This document shows positions 33,285 through 44,247 of a stretch of DNA of 64,000 bases, one piece after another. The DNA lies in the NCBI GenBank assembly GCA_018894105.1, contig CM032122.1, positions 38,657,404-38,721,403 on the forward strand. The letters run 5' to 3'. Positions within the stretch are counted from its first letter, which is position 1; the number at the start of each line of letters is the position of its first letter. The translations under genes were made by a program, and so were the position numbers. The notes under the pieces were generated by a model. It saw only the letters and a list, made by a program, of their open reading frames with translations, did not search any database and was not told the DNA's origin. The DNA is from Jacaranda mimosifolia (taxonomy: Eukaryota > Streptophyta > Magnoliopsida > Lamiales > Bignoniaceae).

Positions 33285-34633
33285 ATAAGAGCCCATTGCC
33301 ATGCAGCCCAAATTATCGGGCCATGTCTCTAAGCCTAATGGGCAAGACTTGTACGTGGCCCTCATTTAATGGGCCCCGTCAGATAAGTCAGATTGCAATG
33401 CGGAGGCCCAATCCGATGATCAAGGGACAGCTGATAACCTACTTATATATTATCATAAATATGTCAATTCTAACTAATTACATCTTCAAATTGTAATGAA
33501 TACATAATCACAAATAAAAAATTACCTAGAAAAGATAAATAGCTAATTTTGCGAGGAATGTAAAATGTAAAAAAACAATAATCCACAAAGGAAAACAAAA
33601 AATGAAACATCAAAATAGGACACAAGATTTGAAGCCGTAATCATGCCTTCCATAATTTCAGAAGGGTAATTTTATGGTGGATTGGGTGCAATAAACTCAC
33701 AAGATTTGAAGCCATAATCATGCCTTCCATAATTTCAAAAGGATAATTTTACGATGGATTATGTACAATACACTCAATTCAATCATAGTTGTTGAATCGT
33801 ATAAAAGTAGACGATGAAAACTACGTATTCCCATGCAATCCAGTGGTTATACACTCCCGATACACCATAGAATCACTCCACCAAAATATGCTATGCCCCA
33901 TACCATATATCCTGCATAGTATTCAAGGATGCATATTATTGGATTGTATTAGTCCATATATGTGATCGGGATGATTTTGTTAGTTAATTAAATATTGACT
34001 AAATATATTTAGTAAGATGGTTTATGATATTAAAAAGACAAAAAAAAGGGAAAAGGACAATTATGGATAAAAAATGTTGAATAGTTTTGCTTGTTATATT
34101 ACTACCTTTTAGTTGGATTTTTTTTTAAAATCTAATATCTTTATAATTTTGCATTAGTCGTCTAGCTACATGCATGGGCCCTTATCACTAATAAACAATA
34201 TTTAATTATCCCAAATATAATAAAATATCTAAATATATCATACAAAATAAACATGTACAATAAATATATCTAGGGTTGTCAATAAGCACTGTCAAACAAG
34301 AAAAAAGAAAAGAATATCAATATCAAAATATTAAGTAATATCAAAATTGTCACTAATCATATACATTAGGTGACAAGAGTTTAGATTTTTACAAAAATTA
34401 ATCTTATAAGTTTAATAGCAACACAAATTATGTTCAAATTGTAATTATTGAAAATCAACAACATATATAATGATAATAAAAATGTTAAAACAAAAATTTT
34501 CCTGTCCCTAAATTGATGTTATATATGTCACAAAACTGTTAATAATGTCGATTTAAATACTATGAAATACATACCTAATAGTTAATAATCAAAGCTGAAA
34601 TAATAATTCTTGTTATTAAGCTTGTGTAATTAG

Positions 34634-34963
34634 TAGGGGTGAAAACGAGTCGAGCTGGCTCAGGAGCTTCACTAGCCGAATTCAAGCTAGTTTGACTCGA
34701 ACTCGGAACAATTTGAGTTCGAGTCGAGCTCAATCTTGAGCTGTCTATATTTAGGCTCGAGACTCGCGAGCCAGTATATAGTTAAATATTATTTTTTATT
34801 TTATTAATATATATTATATTATTATTTTTTTATTTCGAGTACAAGCTCAAGCTCGAGCTTGCAGTTTTTTGCAATTCATTTGTCAATTCGAGCCTTATTG
34901 AGACCCATTCGAACTTAAAATTTTTGCCCAAACTCAGCTCAACTCGACTCGATTGCACCCCTA
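34634..34963. mobile_element. Family E hAT-like element, intact copy
   Basis: A 330-bp element with ends TAGGGGTGAAAACGAGTCG and CGACTCGATTGCACCCCTA (inverted), flanked by GTAATTAG (34626-34633) and GTAACTAG (34964-34971), an 8-bp duplication with one change. The unit 2 copy keeps GTAACTAG on the left. The interior is rich in CTCGAG/GAGCTC words. Confidence 0.85.
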
Positions 34964-35771
34964 GTAACTAGCATTTAATAAAACAACTGTTATTCCCACT
35001 TAAAACATACCAATGGTATCATTTTGCACACAATCAATCAATATTCTATTATTAGCATTCTTTTTTCTTGTAGGCCGGTCGAATTCAAACTCACCATACA
35101 TAATTTCTATAGCGAGATCCAATGATTTTACCTAGACTAGGTCGGTCACTATTACTAAACACATGACTAAATTTGAAGATATATATAAAATTAAAATTAT
35201 AATTCTACATGTTATAAAATCAAATAATACATATGAGTTTCAAAGAGGTACATGACATTATTCTTTGCAGTAAATTTCATGACAACTCGCTTACATGTGC
35301 CCACTAAAGAACATGGAGGTGTCCTACTACATTGGGTTCAACCCGATCCATTTAGTTTTGGATTGGATTGGGTTAGATTAAAAATATTTTAAGTTGGTTC
35401 AATTTTAACTAGATATAATTGAGTTAAAATTTTCAATTTGGCTCAAATGGATTTACTTGAGTTTCCGATTGTAAATAGAGCTAAAATGGATTTAAAATGA
35501 GTTCATGACAGGTTATAAATGGGTTCAATCCAAAAAATAAATCAATAAATTTTTAACTTAATTTTAAATATTATTATAAATTTACATGTATATTCATTAA
35601 ACAATTTTTAAAAGTCATTGTTAACACTAGATCGAGTATATGCATATATATGCCCATTTATCAATGCTTATGCAATAGCAAATAGTAGCAAAAAATATGT
35701 TCTAAAATTATTTGTAAACAGGATTCAAAAAAATTATTTGGATTATGTATGTTATGGGAAATATAAAAGCC

Positions 35772-36193
35772 TCGGGCTGTCAATAGGTTGATTTAGATTG
35801 GATCAGATATATTTGAATTCGAATTCGATTATCAAAATTCATATCCGAATCTGACCCGATATCCTGTAGGATTTTTGTAAGTATTATATATTAGCTTGAA
35901 AGTTAAATATTTGAATACTAAACCCCTATCTCACACTATATTAATGCATAAATGAACTATTATATATTATTATATTTTATATTTTATCAGTATCCCTCTT
36001 ATTTTTTGGGCTCAAAACTCAATATTAGTAACATACATAACATAGACGTTAATATAGATATTAGGTTAATATATTATATATATATATATTTTTTATTTTT
36101 AAATTTTTATTAATATTATATATAAGAGTACTAATTTAATAAAAAATTATTAAAATTCAGATTCGAATTAAAATTTGATCTATTGACAAGCCC
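35772..36193. mobile_element. Family D element in unit 2, not interrupted
   Basis: Begins TCGGGCTGTCAATAGG and ends CTATTGACAAGCC, with flanks ATAAAAGCC (35763-35771) and ATAAGAGCC (36194-36202). It is the same insertion as the outer element in unit 1, so it predates the duplication. Confidence 0.8.
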
Positions 36194-36639
36194 ATAAGAG
36201 CCCATTGCCATGCAGCCCAAATTATAGGCCCATGTCTCTAAGCCTAATGGGCAAGACTTGTACGTGGCCCTCAGTTAATGGACCCAGTCAGATAAGTCAG
36301 ATTGCAATGCGGAGGCCCAATCCGATGATCAAGGGACAGCTGATAACCTACTTATATATTATCATAAATATGTCAATTCTAACTAATTACATCTTCAAAT
36401 TGTGATGAATACATAATCACAAATAACAAATTACCTAGAAAAGATAATTAGCTAATTTTGCGAGGAATGTAAAATGTAAAAAAACAATAATCCACAAAGG
36501 AAAGCAAAAAATGAAACATCAAAATAGGACACAAGATTTGAAGCCGTAAGCATGCCTTTCATAGTTCCAGAAGGGTGCAATACACTCACCAAATTTGAAG
36601 CCATGATCATGCATTCCATAGTTCCAGAAGGGTGATTTT

Positions 36640-36868
36640 ATGGTGGATTGGGTGTAATACACTTGATCTAGTCGTACCTATTGGATTGCATGAGAGTAGA
36701 TGGTGAAAAATACCTATTTTGGTGGAGTGATTCTATGGTGGATCAGGTGTGTTGCCACTGGATTGCATGGGAATAGGTAATTTTCACCATCTACTCCTAT
36801 GCGATCCAACAGCTACAACTGAATCGAATGTATTGCACCCAATCCACTATAGAATCACTCCACCAAAA
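36640..36868. repeat. Inverted repeat specific to unit 2
   Basis: ATTTTGGTGGAGTGATTCTA (from 36717) is mirrored by TAGAATCACTCCACCAAAAT (to 36868), with further inner mirrored words (ATGGTGAAAA / TTTTCACCAT). Unit 1 has only the right half, at about 33840-33890, so this is either a foldback insertion in unit 2 or a loss in unit 1. Confidence 0.75.
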
Positions 36869-37605
36869 TATGCTATGCCCAGTGCCCTATTCCATATATC
36901 CTGCATAGTATTCAAGGATGCATATTATTGGATTGTATTAGTCCATGTGATCAGGATGATTTTGTTAGTTAATTAAATATTGACCAAATGTATTTAGTAA
37001 GATGGTTTATGATATTAAAAAAAAGGGGGAAAGGACAATTATGGATAAAAAATGTTGAATAGTTTTGCTTGTTATATTACTACCTTTTAGTTGGATTTTT
37101 TTTTATCTAATATCTTTATAATTTTGCATTAGTCGTCTACATGCATGGGCCTTTAGCACTAATAAAAAATATTTAATTATCCCAAATATAATAAAATATC
37201 TAAATATATCATACAAAATAAACATGTACAATGAGTATATCCAGAGTTGTCAATAAGCAATATCAAACAAGAAAAAAGAAAAGAATATTAATATCAAAAT
37301 GTTAAGTAATATCAAAATTGTCACTGACCATATACATTAAGTGACAAGAGTTTAGATTTTTACAAAAATTAATCTTATAACTTTAATAGTGACAACAAAT
37401 TATGTTTGAATTGTAATTATTGAAAATCAACAACATATATAATGATAATAAAAATATTAAAACAAAACTTTTCCTGTCCCTAAATTGATGTTATATATGT
37501 AACAAAACTGTTAATAATGTCGATTTAAATACTATGAAATACATACCTAATAGTTAATAATCAAAGTTGACATAATAATTCTTGTTATTGAGCTTGTGTA
37601 ACTAG

Positions 37606-37930
37606 TAGGGGTGAAACGAGTCGAGCTGGCTCACGAGCTTCACTAGCCGAGCTTGAGCTAGTTCGACTTGAACTCGGAACAGTTTGAGTTCGAGTCGAGC
37701 TCGATCTCCAACCGTCTGTATTTAGGCTCAAGACTCGTGAGCTTGTATATAGTTAAATATTATTTTTTATTTTCTTAATATATATTATATTATTATTTTT
37801 TATTTCGAGTATGAGCTCAAACTCAATCTCAAGCTCGAGCTTGCAGTTTTTACAATTCATTTGTCAATTCGAGCCTTATTGAGACGAGTTCAAGCTCGAA
37901 AATTTTGCTCAAACTCAGCTCAACTTGATT
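37606..37930. mobile_element. Family E element in unit 2, right end lost
   Basis: The left end TAGGGGTGAAACGAGTCGAG after GTAACTAG (37598-37605) matches the unit 1 copy. The sequence follows that copy to about CTCAACTTGATTG. It then departs into GTCCATGGTCCAGGG...GGTCCATGG and rejoins the flank near AGTTATTCTCACTTAAAAC. The terminal repeat and the right target duplication are gone. Confidence 0.8.
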
Positions 37931-38733
37931 GTCCATGGTCCAGGGAAAAGGTCCATGGCTATATCAGCAGTTATTCTCACTTAAAACATACCAACGGTAT
38001 CATTTTGCGCACAATCAATCAATATTCTATCATTAACATTCTTTTTTCTTGTAGGCCGGTCGAATTCAAACTCACCATACATAATTTCTATAGTGAGATC
38101 CAAATTTTTTACCTAGACTAGGTCGGTCACTATTACTAAACACAGACTAAATATAAAGATATATATGTAAATATCAAACTAAATTTTCCCATAAAAGCTT
38201 ATTGTAAACCTATATACAGTTAAAAAGTTGAATTCAAACATAATCAAAATCCAATCCATGTTTGTCCCATTGAAGATTTCATGATCCCTATAGTACCTAG
38301 TGCACTATGGTCCTAAAATTTACACTCATTCTGTTTGTGCTGCTTTGTTCTAGCTATGGACCATGCAAGCAAGATATAGATTTCTATCTTTGCTTTGCTG
38401 CTGATAAAAGTAGCAATATGTTGGAGCCCATTTTGAAGAGGACAAATCCACAAATTGACCAGTAGGGGGGTAGGCGTGGGAAACACAAACACACCACTCT
38501 TTTTCTTTCTTCCACCAACTTTGCATCACTGACTCACTTTCAAACTCAAAAGCCCGCCACCATTCATCCCCACCACTCCCCATTATTCAAAACCTCTCTT
38601 TCTCTTTCGACTTTTCCACTTACCTTCTACTGTTCTTTTTGCCCCTTAATTTCAAAATTCAAGATTTTTTTTTTCTTCTTTTCTTTGGCTCAATCATTAG
38701 TTTTCAGACAAGGATTTGGGTGATCAAATATAC

Positions 38734-39791
38734 ATGAAGCCCTTGTCATCGTACTCTTGTAATGGCCAAGAACCGTTGTCCAGTTCTAGGTATGGAAGAA
38801 CAGCAGCAGGGTGTATTTCGAGGATTCTGCGCCGTATTCTTTGTTTTAGCAGTCTTGCTTCGTGCCCTTTTGATCATTTTAAGGAAGAGGAGAAAGAGAG
38901 TTCGGGGGTTGGTGGCTCGGGTACTCCTGGACTAGTGGCTAGGCTGATGGGATTGGAATCAGTTCCGATTGAGGGGAGCCCATCTGTTAGATCAAGATCA
39001 TCGCCACAATTGAGGCGTAGAAGGATAATTCCGGCCTATCAAGAGCTTGAAGATGAACATTTCTTCATACTGAGCTTTGAACAATCTCATTTCGAAAGTG
39101 GGAGGCAAATTGTGGGGGATAAGGGTAAGAAGAAGAGAGAAAGAAGAAAAGAAGGTTTGCAGGAGAGGAATAAAGAAAATGGAGGAGTAAATATGGATTC
39201 AAAGGAGAATAATAACTATAGTGATTTCCAGGTCGAAAATCCAAGAAAAGTGCTTTGTCCCTTGAACGATTCCTCTCAGAGTTCAGAAAAAATTAAAAAG
39301 ATCAAATTTGAAACGGAAAATGATTCAGAAAATTCGAGCCCGAATTCCGTTCTTGAATTTGCAACTGATCAGGAAACTACTTGTTCAGGTTTGAATCTTC
39401 ACCTTTTCTTAAAATATTTTTTTCACTCGAAACTTTTTACTTCTTTTGATGATTCAAATCCATATTATTAACAGGGGCGGATATTTCAAGATTGGCAAAT
39501 TCGAAATTTAGGAGGACGCTGTCCGAAGAGCTTGAGAATTGTGGAAAGTCTGAGGAGAAAAGCCCGATGAACAATGTCTGTGGCGGACAAGAAAAGCTCA
39601 ACAGACTGAGGAACAGACAACAGAATTACGCACAAAACTGGGATGAAATATTCAAGTTGGCCGCAAAGGAAACGATAAAATCGAGTTGGGTGGACGAGGA
39701 AATTTCGAACAATGGGCATTATTTCAAGGAGATTGGCAGAGATATTGCCTCAGAAATTCTGGATCAGCTGTTGGGTGAGCTGCTGATGTGA
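38734..39791 (+). CDS. TRM/LONGIFOLIA-like protein with DUF3741-type motif, 2 exons
   Basis: Exons 38734-39388 and 39475-39791 (TGA), 323 residues joined through a phase-1 GT-AG intron. Near residue 70 is LVARLMGLE, the signature short motif of DUF3741 proteins of the TRM (TON1-recruiting motif) and LONGIFOLIA group. The extreme C-terminus, EIGRDIASEILDQLLGELL, fits the end of the DUF4378 region. Between them lies a basic, low-complexity, probably disordered stretch (KGKKKRERRKEG, then Asn/Ser-rich). TRM proteins bring TON1/PP2A complexes to microtubules and shape cell elongation. At 323 residues this is short for the group, so a reduced member is likely. The start is the first ATG; the open frame begins at a TTG 18 bp upstream. 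A CT-rich leader (38590-38700) precedes it. The exact subfamily is not decided, and function in this plant is inferred only from motifs. Confidence 0.8.
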
Positions 39792-39939
39792 TCTACAATA
39801 CATACTTCTCTCCCTCTCTCTCTCGCTTTGAGTTTCTTATGTATATTTGGGTTTTTGGATGAGTTTTTCACTCACCAAATTAGTGATGAAAATCAAAGTA
39901 CAGTAATTAATTGAAGTATCCTAATCTAATAATCTTGAG

Positions 39940-40051
39940 TTTATTTATTTATTTATTTATACACACGTACATCAGGAATATGTTAGGGTTCGAACTCCTA
40001 ACCTTTCACATTATGTGACAGATTTATACCGCTGGGCTACAAGCCACTCGG
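39940..40051 (-). mobile_element. tRNA-derived SINE, family 1, with 19-bp target duplication
   Basis: On the minus strand: A-box region TGTAGCCCAGCGGTATAAAT, B-box GAGTTCGAACCC, and 3' tail GTGTATAAATAAATAAATAA. The flanks CTAATCTAATAATCTTGAG (39921-39939) and CTAATCTAATAATTTTGAG (40052-40070) differ at one base, a classic LINE-driven target duplication. It is the best-preserved of three copies and lies about 150 bp past the TRM-like stop. Confidence 0.92.
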
Positions 40052-40070
40052 CTAATCTAATAATTTTGAG

Positions 40071-41806
40071 TTAGTTGTAAGCAATGTGATATTTGGGGTT
40101 TCGATTGGGATAAATTATGAGTGAGCTAACACCAATGGAGGTTTTTGTAGAGTAGGAATTACTTTCCTCAAATGTTACATGCATGGTTTTAGACAATTTT
40201 TATGGATTCATCCTAAAATGGTATTGAAAGATCATATTTGTTAAGCATGGTTCTAACAATTTTTTGTAAAATTCATTTCTTTCTTTCGAGAATCTCATTT
40301 TATTTTGAAAGCTGAAAAATCATGAATTATATTCATGTTTTTTGTAAAATAAAGTTAATTCCATCAAACTTCATTCCATAATCACTCTTGATTTTCCTTG
40401 ATAAATTAAGCAACTCTTTTCTTTTTGTAACCTTTTTGCGAGTTGAATAAAAGAGCTCAAGGTGTCATTTTTATTTATAAGAATAAATACCTAACTAGTA
40501 GGAGTGAATCTACACAGATCATATTTTTTTTATTCGACAAGTATTACAAATTCTGTATATTCTTCAAAAAATTAATTTTTAGAACTCACTCGACAAAACA
40601 TTTCTTTATGATATAAGAGATGGGTCCCATGTTAATGAGGCTCAATCTCCTACATCATGTCATCTTTTTTCTTTTGTAACAATTAGACGCTTGATATTTT
40701 GATAAGTTAAATTAATAAAAGTTGTACGGTAAATATTTCTATTTTTGGTAGCAGTAAGTTTTAATTTTTCATCTAGTTTAACAACACAATAAGTGAGTTA
40801 CTGAAAGTATACTTAAATTACTACTTGTTGTCACATAACACACTAATACTAAATAACTAATGCTCAAGATCTTCAACAAGCAATACATTATCAATGATAG
40901 TGCTAGATTAATTACTAATAATACCCCTACCAATAATACGTTCCTTAATATTACCTATAAAAAAAGAACATTTCCTACACGATATTTATTAATCTTAAGG
41001 AACATGGATGCATCCCTGTTATATGTCTAAAACATTCGCGGTTCAAGTATCACATTTTATTTCGAAAATGTTTCTTAATCAATATCTAAAATGGATGTAA
41101 ATTATTTTTAAGTTCTCATATTGTGCTCACTCGTTCATGAGATTGATACCGATTCCAAAAAAGCGTTTGCTTTTAGGTGGTGATGGCTTGTGACTTGTGA
41201 TCATGTTTTGCACCAGAAGTGCATTCGACCACCAAGATCTTTGACCAAAGAAATTACACATATTTATAAATAACTAGGCTAGATATTTTACTTTAAGTAA
41301 TAGCTAATTATATGATTCATTAAAATTAAATTAAATTGTATTAATTAAAAAATATTTAATGTCAAAAATTAAGATAAATTGGTTAAATATGAAAATAATT
41401 ACTAAAAGTTGAACTATAATCTCGTAATCATTATCTTTCTTTTATTCAAGAAAGTTTTACCCTGAAAAATTTTATTATTTAATAATTATATAGCTTGATT
41501 TTTAGATACTACTTAAAAGTTAAAATTAGTAAAATGAGCAAAATGCGTAAGTTCTAAATTATTAAACAAGTTCAATTGGAATTTTAATTTTTGTAAAAAT
41601 ATTACACTTAGACATCTGAGTTATTTTGTAAAATCAAAATATCTCTATTATATACTTTTTTTTCATAAGAGTTTATCAAATAAACAAACATAAAATTCAA
41701 GAATAAAACTGAATTTTCAAAGTTCATTTTTATTGTGGCATCGGCTTTTTGGGTTTGAAAAAGAAAAAAAGAAAAAAAGAAGAGATTAAATTAAGGGACA
41801 CTTATT
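40071..41806. other. Gene-free AT-rich intergenic DNA
   Basis: No recognisable gene or bounded element. There are only AT-rich sequence and short chance frames up to the left end of the foldback element. Confidence 0.5.
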
Positions 41807-41911
41807 GAAAAGTACCAAATGCACTTTCCAATTTGGTGATCAGTCCCCACTTGTTTTTTGTTAGAACAAACTCCCTAGTTTTGTTAAATTTTTAGAGATT
41901 ACTCCCTACTC
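41807..41911 (+). repeat. Left outer terminal inverted repeat of the foldback element
   Basis: Pairs with 49493-49598 read on the minus strand. Both carry a TTTGGTG/TTTAGTG-NTCAGTCCCCA block, then AAACTCCCTA and TTTTGTTAAA/TTTTTTACAAAA, with about 70% identity by eye. Confidence 0.65.
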
Positions 41912-42147
41912 ATTTGATTTGACAAAAATGCCCTTAAGTATCATATTTTTCATTCATTTTTTCTCACTTCTTCTCCATCCGATAAGCAAACAGTAAATCA
42001 TATCATACGCTCATTACCAGAAACAGAAAGAACAGAAAAAACACAACAAGCTCCACGGCAGGAACGAGAATAACGTCAGAGCCAACAACCACCAACTCGA
42101 CATCTGCATTGTCTTCTTCTCTTTTTATTTTCATCATTTTCGAGTTT

Positions 42148-42177
42148 CTTCTTCTTCTTCTTCTTCTTCTTCTTCTC
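42148..42177. repeat. TTC microsatellite
   Basis: About nine TTC units just upstream of the transposase-like exon. It would sit in the exon's leader if that exon is transcribed. Confidence 0.85.
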
Positions 42178-42250
42178 AGTTGCTTCTGGGTTTCTTATAT
42201 TTTTTCGACAATGTCAACAAGTAGTGAAGTAGGATTGTTCAATCAAGTTA

Positions 42251-42480
42251 ATGGACATGTACATTAATCTCTCAAGAGAATGGAGTGAAATCAACGCCGA
42301 ACACTTCAGTTTGCAATACATAGCTCCACATCAAAGATTGTACGTGAGTTTGACTGATGATAACAGTGTCATGAATATGGTCTTACTGCATTTGACATTG
42401 AATATGAACATTGTTGACATCCTGATAAACCGAAATGATGAATTAAGCAGCAGTGCAAAGAATAGCAGTGATGGTTTAAG
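42251..42480 (+). pseudogene. MULE (mudrA-type) transposase N-terminal exon fragment
   Basis: The frame from the ATG at 42251 reads an N-terminal domain like that of plant MULE transposases: an SREW motif, then LQYIAPHQRLYVSLTDDNSV and MNMVLLHLTLNMNIVDI. This matches the family pattern of a beta-strand pair, a (S/T)DD(S/N) turn and a NMxxLH...MNxVDI helix. It ends at a good splice donor (TTAAG|GTAATA at 42481), which I take as the exon end; reading through stops at once. No DDE catalytic core, SWIM zinc finger or later exon follows. Instead the TAC-rich sequence begins, so the gene is a 5' remnant. Assignment is from memory of the family pattern. Confidence 0.65.
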
Positions 42481-42484
42481 GTAA

Positions 42485-42880
42485 TACTTCTACAAAATCT
42501 AAGTTGGACTGCAGTTTGTAAAGTTTTGTACTTGAAGTGTTCTGAAATTGTGCTCTGTTATGTAAGTTTTATACTTCAAGTGTTCTACTAATTGATTATC
42601 CAAAATTGTATTGCAACTTCTAGCAGTTTATACTTAAAGTGTTCCTAAACTATACGTCTTCTATATAAAATTATACTTTTGATTTTCTGAAATTATACTT
42701 CATTTTATCAAAGATTGTACTCGATTTATTGAAGTTATATACTTTAAGTGTTATTTTTATCGATTAACCAAAATATACTGCAGTTGCTAGGACTTTATAC
42801 TTCAAGCGTTCTGAAATTGTACTTCACTTTATCTAAAATTGTACTTTTATTTTCTGAAATTATACTTTCTTTTGTACTTC
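42485..42880. repeat. TACTT-rich spacer between transposase exon and left arm
   Basis: Non-coding, packed with variants of GTACTT, TATACTT and AAGTGTTCT at intervals of about 20-35 bp, the same words as in the arms. It is not mirrored on the right side. Confidence 0.6.
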
Positions 42881-43553
42881 ATCGAAAGAAACAAATATAT
42901 GTTTTCTGCATTTACAATTTTAAATGTCTGTGATTTTTCAGTGTTGTACTTGTTTCTTGTCTATTTTCTCATGTTTAGGGTTTTTATTCTCTTTTTAGTT
43001 GTTAAACACTTGAACCCAATTGATATATATGATTTTTGTTGTGAGATGAGAAGTTTTTTATTTGTACTTAAAAGGCATGAAAGTTGTACTTCACTTTTTT
43101 GAGGTTTATACTTCTTTTTACTTAAAATTATACAGTAAAATTATCTGAAAGTGGTAGTATATTATTTGTGGTACAAAACATCCAAGCCTGCAGTACACAT
43201 TAAGCAAAAGTGTAGTATATAATATGTGTAACTGCAGTATATTTTAGAAGCAAATGTAATATAAACATTCAAGCTTGCAGTACACATTAAGCAAAAGTGT
43301 AGTATATAATATGTGTAACTGCAGTACATTTTAAAAGCATTTGTAGTACAAAATATTCAAAGTTGCAGATTAAATAAAATTATAGTATATAATATGTGTG
43401 CATGCAGTATATTTTAGAAGCATCTATAGTACAAAAGCATTAAAGCATGTAGTATACATTAACTGAAAATGTAGTATATAATTTGTGTATTTGTAGTACA
43501 AAATATTTAAGCCTGTAGTATACATTAAATGAAAGTGTAGTATATAATTTGTG

Positions 43554-44247
43554 TAAAGAGGAGCTAAACTCATCCGGTGCAAAAAAGAGATCAGAGTTGA
43601 GTTGGGGCACCGCATACACTTCGAGTCCTTGTGTATGTGTTGATGAGGACGTCAACGGATCGAGTGGGGGAGAATGTCATGGGTCGCTCATTGGAGAAGA
43701 ATTGCGACCGTGACTTGAAGGGGCATTAGGAGCGACAAGGCATTGTCGGCTCACCCGATAAGGCGAAAAAGGCCCATGAGCAGAGACTCTTACGAGGTGC
43801 GGTTTGAAAAACTGTTTCAATGGCATATTCCTTGAGTTATGAGGATGCTTCCCACCAAGTTTGAAGTCATTTCGTGTCCGTTTGGGCACCGAACATTGAG
43901 GGCGACCTGGAGCAGTCTTACTGCACGCAGATAGTGCAAAGATGCATCGAGCAGAGTGTCTTGGAAAAGGAATTTTGTGAAACTGTTTCAGTGGGGTATT
44001 CCTTGAGGTGTTGGCAACGTTCCCACCAAGTTTCACCAGTAGACGGTTCCGTTTGGATAGGAAACGGCGAAGATCTTTAGAATGCAACAGTGCAGTGGCA
44101 TTGCTGTAATTCTAGCTTATTGCGAGGGAAATTACTGTTCCATGGAGAATCGGACAGGGCTGGAACTTTGTGGAGTTAATGTATAAGCCGAGAGCTATCC
44201 AACGGTTCAAGCGGCAAGTGATTTGGACACCGGGAGAGGAAGTTGCG
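43554..44247 (+). mobile_element. Captured LTR-retrotransposon piece in left arm
   Basis: A GC-richer block without TAC words. It contains a polypurine tract (GAGTGGGGGAGAA, about 43662-43674) followed at 43675 by TGTCATGGG, the order expected at the 3' end of a retrotransposon internal region and the start of its 3' LTR. About 120 bp of upstream sequence keeps an open frame. The LTR is cut off at about 44247, where TAC-rich sequence resumes. A Ty3/gypsy origin is suggested by the polypurine/LTR junction style only. Confidence 0.6.

Larger units (their letters stand above)
30671..35184 (+). repeat. Tandem duplication, unit 1 (4.5 kb)
   Basis: This block and 35185-38168 are head-to-tail copies that align almost throughout with scattered base changes. 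Shared landmarks are the GTTATAAAATCAAATAATAC start, the block after CATGCAGCCCAAATTAT (33303/36212), TATGCTATGCCC (33887/36867) and the end at ACCTAGACTAGGTCGGTCAC. Unit 1 is longer mainly because it holds insertions at 30815-31514 and 32313-33228 that unit 2 lacks. No intact gene is present in either unit. Confidence 0.9.
35185..38168 (+). repeat. Tandem duplication, unit 2 (3.0 kb)
   Basis: The second copy of unit 1. It keeps the uninterrupted target sites of both insertions (GTCCTACT at 35331-35338; ATAAAAAATT at 36139-36148). It has its own changes: an added inverted repeat near 36640-36868 and a lost right end of the family E element near 37930. Confidence 0.9.

Noticed and set aside
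33296..33496. Matching 66-codon frames in the two duplication units (also 36205-36405)
   Set aside because: Their similarity follows from the duplication; there is no family resemblance, no splice context, and base changes do not favour silent sites.
39940..40051. Functional tRNA gene (A and B boxes present)
   Set aside because: No clover-leaf or acceptor stem, and it has an A-rich tail and long target duplications; it is a SINE.
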